Below are positions 34,021 to 43,502 of a stretch of DNA of 47,090 nt, piece after piece. The stretch is from Welwitschia mirabilis. Its lineage: Eukaryota > Gnetophyta > Gnetopsida > Welwitschiales. Within the stretch, counting starts at the first letter, position 1; every line of letters starts with the position of its first letter. The stretch covers positions 86,796,293-86,843,382 of the forward strand of contig JBOZIK010000001.1 of the NCBI GenBank assembly GCA_051453625.1. Reading direction: 5' to 3'. The translations under genes and the position numbers were made by a program. The notes beneath the pieces are model-generated. The model searched no databases. It saw only the letters and a program-made list of their open reading frames with translations, and was not told where the DNA came from.

Positions 34021-36710
34021 AGTTATCAATTTTAAGTTAATTATTTTAAAATAATAATAATAATAGTAGTGATAGTAAATAAATTATTAAAAATATAAGC
34101 ATGTTTGTCTATTTTTCAAAAACTTATTCAAAAGTTAACTTAAAGTTACTAAATTTAAGGTAATTATTTGAAAGATTAAGTTGATTATGAATTTACAATT
34201 ACTTATGCATGTTTTCTATTATTATAGTTTAAATTTAGATTATTTGACTTATTTTTGGAAGTTAACTAAAGTATGATGTAGATTTATTTTAATTTTGTCC
34301 TATTCATGAAGTAGTAAATTATAATTATTCTGAAAGGTTTATTATATTGTTTATTTAGTGTAATTAAACTTATAAAGTAAGATTTTTATGTTATTGTTTA
34401 TACTTAGTGATAAGGCTTGGAAAGGATGGGTTAAGAGAACCTAAACTACCTATAGGGACTTAACCTTTACTGTTAATCTATAGTTATAAATAAATGAGCC
34501 CTTTAGCTATTTGAGATAGAGATAAGTTCATTGCAATTGTAAATGCATTAGAGTCTTTGGAAATTGCTAGTAGTATTCATGGATTTTAGACTATAGAATA
34601 GGTATGATCCAAATTTCTTTTTGTAGTGTATATGGTATAAGTTATCTTGCTTGTAATCTTGTATGATCTAAAAATCATTTTTGCTATCTTGCATGACTTT
34701 AGTGAATCTTATTTATGCTGTGCAAAATTTATGTTATATGATTGTTGTGAGTTCTTTATGTCATAAAATTTGTGATTTTTGTACTAATTATAATGTTGTC
34801 ATCTATCTTATATGAAGTTAGTCATAAACTTGTTTATTTATTTGCCTATTGTGAACTACCCTTATGTAAGTCTTATGTATTAATCATAGACTTGTGATTA
34901 TGATATTAATAAATACTAGAACTAGAAAGGACTAGGGTAACTAGTTGTATAGACTTTAGAAGATGAAATTCTCCATTTGAATTTCCATGNNNNNNNNNNN
35001 NNNNNNNNNNNNNNNNNNNNNNNNNNNNNNNNNNNNNNNNNNNNNNNNNNNNNNNNNNNNNNNNNNNNNNNNNNNNNNNNNNNNNNNNNTGTATTAATCA
35101 TAGACTTTTGATTATGATATTAATAAATACTAGAACTAGAAATGACTAGGGTAACCAGTTGTATAGACTTTAGAAGATGAAATTCTCTATTTGAATTTTC
35201 ATGACCATGGAAATGGACTACTAGAGTAGAAAGAAAGAAATGTGCATAACTTTATATTATTTATACTCTTTTAGTAGGATGCAACTGAATTATTGGAATG
35301 TGATGATTCATAATTATAATTCTAAATAAATTTGTAATCTTAGTTAATCCTTTAGTTCACCTATTTTACTTCACCTTATGATCTTGGAACCCATATCCCT
35401 ACTAATTCCTTGCCTTAGCCCATACTACAGACTATGAAGGATGTAGTTCTCAAACTATAAAATATGTGTAGGACCTATTACAAAGGAGGACTCTAAAAAG
35501 CATTGAATATCATAGTGAAGACTAGGTTTAGATACATGTTTTTATTTTAATTATCATATATTAAAGAGATTTAACATTTGAATGTTTTAGCATTTATATT
35601 TTGAAGGACTTTATACATGTTAATATGTGAAACTTGATGTATTTAGCATGTTATTATTTAATCATTATATTTAGTGTTATTTTTACAATAATAGTTCTCT
35701 ATGTTTTGTTTAGCAATTACATATATTCTTACTATCATTAGTTGTTTGTTTATGACAATATACAGAATGTTATAGTTTCTTGTTTTCCTTTCATATAAGA
35801 AGTTCTCAAGTGTTCTAGTAGTGTAGGTGGTTAAATTAGTTGTTTTTTACATGGAGGGTTACAGGTTCAACTTCACATAGCATATTTTATGATCTAATAA
35901 TTTTTTGAAATATTTTCTTTTGATTTCCTGTTGTTTTGCATGTTCAAATAAATTTGGATTTAAGTAATGAAGTTTGAAATTGAAAATAATGTTTATTCTA
36001 AAAAAAATTACAACTAGGTTTATTTAATCAAATATAAGGTTTTTCTAATGGTTTAACCCTTGAATTCTGATGATTTAGGCATCTCTCCATTAGTGTGGTA
36101 TCTATTGAATTCTAGAAATCATCCTATGTACTCTAACTCATGAAAACTATCGGGAACCATGCTTTATTATTATTTTTTTGAAATAATATGTTCTTCCTAC
36201 TATGAATCATCTTGTATCCATAAATCTCCTAGATGTAGACTTAATGAGGTACTAATTCTCATTTTATTTCATAAGATCTCTCATCTGTCATGGTAAATCT
36301 TTGCTCCTTTAACTAAGAATTGATGTAGTTGTTGATTCTTTAATTCTATCGAAGAGATGATGCCCCACTGTTTAATGCCATGTACACCTCTAATGGCTTC
36401 AACCAACATCTACAAATTCATTACTTCCTTAGTGTAAAAATATCTTTTGCATAGTAAAATAATCAACACTAGTTCACTTGCTTCATTGACACAATGTATA
36501 CTCTACCTTAGATGTCACTCTATGTGTTAAAAATTAAACCATATTACTTAGTTCGTATTAAGGGTTATGATAATGTATTAACATTTCTCAAATTTTAGTC
36601 TTTGAAGATATAAATCCATACATAACTTAAGCTCTTTAATAAGTCTATACATGAAATAGAGTCTTTTGGGTAAAGGATATAATGGCATTATCTGAGGGAT
36701 AGTTTTATAT
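34021..36710 (+). repeat. Repeat B: second copy of the 2.5-kb unidentified repeat
   Basis: It aligns with repeat A in the same orientation (see 19983-28822) but without the copia-2 insertion. At about 36205-36225 the sequence runs through GTATCCATAAATCTCCTAG, where repeat A is broken by copia-2. It contains one 100-N gap with a repeated edge, so the true length is about 2.5 kb. No coding frame is recognised. Confidence 0.85.
34990..35089. other. Assembly gap, 100 N
   Basis: About 114 bp before the gap (from 34876) are repeated after it (from 35090) with a few substitutions. Confidence 0.97.
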
Positions 36711-39097
36711 CTATAATGAAATACATGGTTTATTCTAATTTAATATTTGATTCAACCCACAAGTAAAACATGATGAACTTTTCAAATAGATGTAAGAACA
36801 TGAGATTTGACTAATTCTGCCTCAAGAGACTAGTGATGCTAATGAACTAAATAGCAGCATTGACATTTGTTAGCAAAATTTCTTCAATTTGTACAATATC
36901 TTCCAAAAGACAAAATTAAACCTAAAAATGTTATGGAAAAGTTCCTACTTGCATGAAATATGATAAAAAAGGGAGAATCCATCATTTTATGATAAAATAA
37001 TAAGTTTAATGTCTTTTTTCCTATGTAAAATTAATCAAATATACATGCTTAGAATGTTAATTTTTGCATGTAAATAAGTATTAGGTAAATTCATAAGAAT
37101 TGTTCAAATACAAAGTTCATCAAATTCATGGTAATACTTGTTCTTCTTATTAATAGTCTCATTTTTATAAGGCCAAAGCATTAAAAATGAGTAAAATAAT
37201 ATAACTTTTAGAGTTTTTGGATATTATGAAAGGATGTATTTTTTTAAAGTATCTTTAAACTGATGGTAAAAATAATGGACCCCTAATAATAAGGAATTTG
37301 TATGAGTTAGGGGCTATTTTTAAAACCAATCAAATATATAGTAATCCAACTCTTTCTTTGTTTTGTTTTCCTTTATTGATGAAGTCATGCAATTATGACA
37401 ATTTAAAGTAATTCTTCTTTGTTTATGGCTTTTTATTATTGAACATATATTTAACTTAGCAATTGTCAATGATAATTCAAACAAACCTAATAGCTAATGA
37501 CTAGTATCATCAATGACAAATATGATAATAATAAGGAATGAAAAATGGATATGTAAATAAGGTAAGTGAGTAAAAGTAAAAAAGAAAAAGTATGGGAAAA
37601 GAAAGAAACAAATGGAAAATATATAAGGAAAAAGATCAAATAAATTACATTAAAAAAAGGAAATGAGGATTGAATAATAATAAAGGAAGGTAATCTTAAA
37701 TAAACTACTAAATAGAATTAATGGGGGCAACCAATGGGTATGAATGGCAAGGATGGAAAAGTAAGGGCTATCGTTAAAGTCTATTTAAGCATAGAATAAA
37801 ATTATCAAGTTTATAATATTTCATTACTAATGCACCCAAAAATAGTACAAGATGAAAATATGAATTGCCATCATGAGATTCCATTATAACATGAATTTTG
37901 AATTATTACTAATGCAATTAGTGAATTTTGGTGATTTCTTGGTAGAAACTTAAAGGTCCAATCCAAATGGTAGGTTATAAACATTTTCATGATTTGCTAC
38001 CTACATGTTATCCCAATCTACATAGATAATGAAATGATCTATGGTTCATTTTCCATTGAGCATGGGTAACCATTCCATGTAGCATATGCTAGGTGTAGGG
38101 GCATTTTAAGAAAGGGCCACAATAAAATTTGGATTAACTTAATATCTTGCAAATCACATACTATTTTATTTGAGTTTAATAGTTTTAAGAAATGCCCCAT
38201 TTTGTCTTTAACTATAGCTTATGTTACATTTGTAATTTGCCCCTACTTAGAAACTTTTTCTAATGGTTTATGTGATGGATTTTTTTGAGAAATAGGTAAA
38301 TGAGTTAATAATGAATGTTTTATATCCCATTTTATAGTATTTTATTTCTAATTCATAAATTTCTAGATTAGTTTTAAAAGCTATAGAATTAATTGAAGGT
38401 AGTTAATTTTTTAGCTAAGTTTTATCTCATTTCAATTTAACCATAGTTTATATTACTATGAGTAAATTATCTTCCCAAATGATTCCTAGATTTTTCACTC
38501 CTTACTTATGTATATTGGAAGTAACTAGTTTATGATTAAATGTTAGAAATAAGTTTACTACAATAAAGCACCCTTTACTACTTCCTTAGTATTATTGTAG
38601 TAAAACATGATTTTGTTAAGGATCTATTATGATAGAAAAGTATTTAAATTAGGTAATGTCATCAACATATTCATTTATTTTCACTTGTATTTTTAATTTC
38701 CACAATAAGATTTATTATGATGGACTTATTTTTTACATTAGTTGCACATCGGTGATGACATATATCTAGGTTATCATCATGATTTGGACGTTAGAAGAAA
38801 CAAATATAGTTTTATCATTGCTAATCCTTTGTTATCTGTAGAGGTTTTTAAATCATTAAAGTACCCACATATTGAATGCTTTTAAAGCTTATCATAGATT
38901 TAAAGTTAATACTTCTAAGTCTAAGCAATCTTGATAGACACTCATTTAGGAAGATATATTATGGAACATGACTTTGATTAATCAAGTTCATTGGTTATAC
39001 ATTAATAGTTTCATTTTAGCTATGATATTTTAAGAAGAAATATTAGATTTAAAGCTTCCAAGTACATTAAAAAATAGCCTAATAAGTATGTTTCTAT
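36711..39097. other. AT-rich stretch without recognisable genes
   Basis: No frame of useful length or recognisable motif was found between repeat B and the LINE. Confidence 0.55.
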
Positions 39098-39350
39098 AAG
39101 AAGAGCTTTCTATGAAATCCATTATAATTCATAGGGTTTTGAAGCTCTACTAGGGTTCGGTGAATTTGGAGTGTAGGAGTAGTGAGTCTTGAAATACTGT
39201 GGATTGACAAGAGCAATTTTAGTTCCTAGTCATGATATGTAAGGGCGATTTTAGCTATCATACAATCTATCTTCAGGTAAGTTGCAGAATTTTTTAACAT
39301 CTCAGTTTTAATTTGTTTTAGGGTTTTCTTCAAGGAGCTGGTTCCCTAAA

Positions 39351-40450
39351 ATGGAGAAGACTTGATTCTCTAGGAAAGGGAAAATCATAGTTTTGAATAT
39401 TAATGAAGTTGCTTGATTAGAAATAAAAAAGAAACTCTAATTCAATTTAATCATAAAGTTCATTTCATCTAGACCAAAACTAAGGGTAGATTGGATCAGA
39501 GAATGGGTGATAACTAAATGGATGAAAGTCAATAAAGTCAAATTTATTACTATGTTGAAAGAACTAGTGCTCTTCCAGTTAGATAATGGATAAGATCGGG
39601 ATGAGATAATTATGAGAGGATCTTGATTCTTTAGGATAAGGGATCTTGCCCTATCCAAATAAACACTAGTGAGAAATCGGACTCGAGCCTATTTATGAGG
39701 CTACCGATATGATCCACATTTACAAGTTTCCATTAGAGTTTTGAAATGAAGATATCTTAAGGAAAACTACTTCCCAGTTTGATAAACTGACCAAGCTAGA
39801 TAGGATTACTATCAAACAGACAAAACTAGTCCTAGCTAGGTTCTATGTATGGATGAGTTTAAAGGAGACAAAGAAGATATAATCTATAAAATTCAAATCT
39901 AAATGGGTATCTGTAATCTTGAAGTTACTTATGAGAACCTCCCAGTCCATGTAATTTTTGTGGAAAATCAAGGCACATGTTGGGGAGATGTGTTTATTTT
40001 GAAAAGAGATCCTTCCATTGTGGTAAAGTGAGTCATTTAAGAGAAGAATGAAGAATGTATAAAATGATTAGTTGACATTGAAGAAAAACAAAAGGAAACC
40101 TATACTTTTTGTGGGAAAACCAGACATAGTTAAAGAATATATTGGCATGAACAAAGAAAGGAAAGCTTGACAAAAAGTACAATAGGTTTCCCAAAGGAAA
40201 CAAAGAAGAACAAGGATAAGGAGGTACAGAAAAGAGAGTGCAACCACTTCCAACCTCTAATGGAAGAAGAAGACTCTCAGAAACCTCAAAATCCATCAAA
40301 TACTAATGAGCATAATGATGTACAAAATCAAATGAGAGGAAGGCCCAATAATAGAACACTTTGAAAAAGGGAAATAATAGAGAATGTGACTAGTATCTTC
40401 CAAGCTACCATTGAAGATACACTCAAAAAAGGTCAAACACCAAGAAAGAG
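39351..40450 (+). pseudogene. LINE ORF1: DUF4283-like region and three zinc knuckles, broken
   Basis: ORF1 of plant LINEs binds the element RNA. From the ATG at 39351, frames show RPKLRVDWIREWVITKW, then DRDEIIMRGS, and later KFPLEFWNEDILRKTT and LVLARFYVWMSLKETK, the DUF4283 pattern with its PLEFW box. Three CCHC knuckles follow. The first, at 39950-39991, is intact (C-NF-C-GKSR-H-MLGR-C). The second, at about 40010-40050, has lost its first Cys and ends in a stop. The third, at about 40100-40140, keeps only CGKTRH. A Lys/Glu-rich tail runs to about 40380. Stops and frameshifts are frequent. Confidence 0.82.
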
Positions 40451-40465
40451 GTGAAAACAAATCCA

Positions 40466-41180
40466 ATGAATTTTCATTCATGGAATTTTAGGGGATTAGG
40501 ATCCTCTTATAAGAAAAAGACCCTAAGAAATCTTATTAGTTAGTTTAATATTGATTTAGTTTGTTTTACAAGAAATAAAAATGAAAAATGATATGAAAAT
40601 AGAAAGGTTAGGACAGCAGTGGAATTCTTTTATCTATGTAGCCCAAGGTAATTTAAGAGGTCTCATGATCTCTACAAAAAAGGAGATAGATATAATTAAT
40701 AGTAATAAGAACCACATCAAAATATTCCTTCAGGAATAAGGTTGGACTATAAAAAATAACTATAGTCCTTAAAATAATTAAGATAAAGCCTCTATCTTGG
40801 AGGAATTACAATGGATAGTGATAGATAAATCTAAATGGACCATTATGGGGGACTTTAATTAATGCCTATATTATTGGGAACAATCAAGGAGTGATAACTA
40901 GAATTCTAGAGAAGCTTTAATCCTAAGAGAATTTTTGGCTCAGAATACCCTCATAGATGTCCATATTACTAGATGCAAACATACCTAGTCTAATAAAAGA
41001 ACAGGTAATAATCTGATCATGTCCATAATTGATAGAGTCCTTACTAACAAGAATTTAGTCAAGCTCTTAATTAAAGTCTATGATCTAAACAATATAGCTT
41101 TGGATCACCATCCTATCAGACTCAAATATGATGCAACTCTTAGCAAAATAATTTTCTCTCATCCAAAGCAAAGATTATCC
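40466..41180 (+). pseudogene. LINE ORF2 endonuclease domain, broken
   Basis: This domain nicks the target DNA. From the ATG at 40466 the frame reads MNFHSWNFRGLGSSYKKKTL, matching MKxxSWNxRGLGxxxKRxxx. The catalytic loop GDFN is at 40848-40859 (WTIMGDFN). IDRVLTNKNLVK (about 41030) is the lDRvLxs motif, and LDHHPIRL (41101-41121) is the SDHxPI motif with Ser replaced by Leu. The whole stretch stays nearly in one frame with scattered stops, many at expected Gln codons. Confidence 0.88.
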
Positions 41181-41800
41181 TTATTAACTTGTGTTTAATA
41201 TCTTTCTTTTGATGTATAGCTTTTGTTATCACCCCCTCAAAGAATATTATTTAAAAAATTCATAGGATCTTGAAGGAATTTATCTGGTTTGAAGGTAAAA
41301 GATCAAAATTGAATTCATCTTTGCAAATGGAAGATAATACTCATCTAAGAGAATCAAGAGGATGGAGGATCTAGAGACCAGACGAATACCTCCTTACTGG
41401 AGCTCACAAGATCTTGAAAAGACTGAAAAAAGGAGGAAAACCTTTGAGTAATTTTATTAATCACAAATACTCAAGTTGGAGCACTGATCAAGGAGAATCC
41501 TACCTAAAGAAGCATCTCATCAGAGCTTGAAGACACCTTCTAGATTTAAACATTTATCATGTAGACTCTTCCAAATAGATTTTTTTAAAGAAATATGGGA
41601 AAGATAACTCCTACAAGAAATATTAAAAGAGCCAAATTTTGGAAAAAATTCTATTAGCTAAAGGGTCACCTTAAATTCCTCACTAGAGATCAACTGTGCA
41701 AGAGGGATTTTCAAGTAAAAACAACTTGTCCTATTTACTAATCTTGTCTTGAAATTATACATCACTTGTTTCATCAATGCACTTCGAGTAAAAAGTTAAT
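41181..41800 (+). pseudogene. LINE ORF2: RT remnant and zf-RVT region
   Basis: Straight after the endonuclease comes a piece matching the region between RT and zf-RVT: FEGKRSKLNSSLQM and TGAHKILKRLKKGG. The roughly 450-residue RT core with its FADD box is absent. At 41640-41790 the frame reads FLTRDQLCKRDF, then TTCPIY and EIIHHLFHQC, the zf-RVT pattern LPTxxxLxxR...CPLC...ETxxHLFxxC with its second Cys replaced by Tyr. Confidence 0.78.
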
Positions 41801-42931
41801 GGCAATAACGAGGAAGTAATAATAGGCCTATAATGTTTTTATCCCTGCTTAAATGATGGTGTTCACTTGACTTATTATAAGATTTAGAGAATAAAAAATT
41901 ATCTAATTTTCAATAGATGCCCCTTATCATTTCCTTTAAATACTGCTAGGAGGATTAAATGCTAATACTCTTAAATTAGAGTTACAATGGGAGCTACATC
42001 CACTATTGAGCCATTTAACCCTAGCCTCTTTGAAGGTTGCCCAGACTTATGAGACAAAGTATAGGTTGTGGGATGGGGAATCCTCATGCACAAGCTTACA
42101 AGAGATCTAGGGGCCAATATCGACCCATTTTACAACATTGGAAAAGATAGCATACAATATTTAGAAGAATTCCTATTAAGATAACTAAAGACTCCCTCTC
42201 CAAACTCTTAGAAACCCCTACAACTAGATAAAGGATTCCTTTTGGAAGCTAATGGCAGTGTGAAATGCTTTATTTCTTCCTCGGTAATGTCTCTAAGTTG
42301 CCTAATGGATACATTAGTTAGAAGTCACTACCACCCCCATGAGGCATAGCATAGAACTAGTTGATTAATACTTCATTCAATCTGGTTGTTTCTCTAAGAT
42401 CTCAGGAATTCACTTCATGTTTCTCAAAGCCATGAATCTAAGGCTCCAATTGAATTTACCTTTCTTATTTATTTATTCCCTTTGATGAAAAGACTCAACT
42501 AGATATTTTAGATTAATTATGGGAATTTGGTAAACTACCAATGAGATCAGGGTAAGAGAGATCCCTTCTCATCCTCTGCAGTGATGCCCCCATCAAACTT
42601 CGTCAAGGAGAACTCTTAAGAGAAGAGCCATTATGAAAAACTCCCTTAATCTAAGGGGGACATTGCATAAGGTAGTTTCAATCAGCGACAGCTGACTCTG
42701 CCCCTAGTCCACATAGAGTAGTCAAATTCACCCTCAGCCTAGAAGGAGACAGTTTAAGAGACAGCCTAAGAAATAGCTCAGGAGCATCCACTAGTCGATT
42801 CCCAAGAGGAAGCCCATAATTTAATCACAGACTCTTCTTTAGTAGAAATACAGCATAACCCTTAGGAGGATATAGATATGGATGCTGCAAAATAGGAAGT
42901 CATGCTTGTAATAATTCATAGACTAAAGAAA
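41801..42931 (+). pseudogene. LINE ORF2 C-terminal extension, function unknown
   Basis: Between zf-RVT and the J-domain is about 1.1 kb with long, stop-poor stretches such as KLELQWELHPLLSHLTLA and YETKYRLWDGESSCTS at about 41970-42090. Near 42680-42930 the frame becomes Gln/Glu-rich (DSQEEAHNLITDSSLVE), with stops at expected Gln positions. Base composition is clearly less AT-rich than the flanks, in keeping with former coding DNA. No domain is recognised. Confidence 0.55.
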
Positions 42932-43096
42932 TGCTCATTCCTCATCTTAGAAATCTCACATAGAGCCCTTCCATAAGCCATCAAGTCTAATTATAGAAAA
43001 AAAGCTCTCAGACTTCATCCAAACAAAAATCAAGTAGGTGTTAAAGAATTCAAAGAGATAAATCAGGCCTTTAAGGTGATATTTGATGAAATGGGT
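42932..43096 (+). pseudogene. DnaJ-type J-domain at the LINE 3' end, HPD changed to HPN
   Basis: J-domains stimulate Hsp70 ATPase through the HPD tripeptide. One frame reads SFLILEISHRALP, a stop (TAA where CAA is plausible), then AIKSNYRKKALRLHPNKNQ and FKEINQAFKVIFDE. This fits the family pattern YxILxIsxxAxxxxIKxxYRKxALxxHPDKN...FKEINxAYxVLxDE along about 55 residues, with helices I-III and the start of IV. HPD is HPN (AAC at 43022-43024), a single G-to-A change. The frame ends at TGA 43097-43099, before helix IV is complete. It lies inside the LINE boundaries, between the ORF2 extension and the 3' untranslated region. Confidence 0.85.
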
Positions 43097-43099
43097 TGA

Positions 43100-43489
43100 T
43101 TCTTACTAGAACACAACCACAATAATCTTTTTCCTTTTTGTAAAGGATACTAATCCTCCACCCTTCAAGTTATTTCTCTAGCCTAAATTAAGTTTTGTCA
43201 TTTCTAGTATTCTAGGGGATTTTCACCCCCAATCTATTAGTCAGTAGTTCTTTCTAGTAATTGATGCAAAATTTTCTTTTAGGTAGTCAGTTTTCTATTT
43301 TTTATCTATTTTCTTAAAGGCTCTTTCGCCCCTATTTTTGTTTTGTTTCCAGTCCATCTCTAAACTTTTAATAAAATATTCTCCCTTTCTTCAAACATTT
43401 TAATATTTTTAATAAGTTAGGGCATTTTCACCCCTCTAATGTAAATTTTATAGTTTAATATACTTTCTTATTTTTTTTAAAAAAAAAAA
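43100..43489 (+). other. LINE 3' untranslated region and poly(A)
   Basis: Pyrimidine-rich sequence with AATAAAATATT at about 43370 (a polyadenylation signal) and an A run at 43479-43489. It contains three related elements with a G-rich arm, a loop of T/C and a C-rich arm: 43215-43230, about 43318-43333 and about 43420-43436. Confidence 0.8.
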
Positions 43490-43502
43490 GAAGATCCTTC
43501 TA

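Larger units (their letters stand above)
39098..43502 (+). mobile_element. L1-type LINE with a J-domain and a deleted RT core
   Basis: In order on the plus strand: a 5' leader, ORF1 (about 39351-40450), the ORF2 endonuclease (40466 to about 41180), a short remnant of the region after RT (about 41270-41460), zf-RVT (about 41640-41790), a long C-terminal region, a J-domain (42932-43096), a 3' untranslated region and a poly(A) run at 43479-43489. AAGAAGAGCTTTCTA (39098-39112) and AAGAAGATCCTTCTA (43488-43502) agree at 13 of 15 bases and are a likely target-site duplication. The 5' end therefore seems complete although the element is only 4.4 kb. Confidence 0.85.

Noticed and set aside
38640-38780. 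A minus-strand YVDDI-like string, suggestive of another copia reverse transcriptase
   Set aside because: Neighbouring residues on both sides show none of the expected RT motifs, and five residues can occur by chance in this AT-rich DNA.
40033-40299. Minus-strand frame of 88 codons opposite LINE ORF1
   Set aside because: It is a shadow of the plus-strand ORF1 region with its zinc knuckles and Lys/Glu-rich tail.
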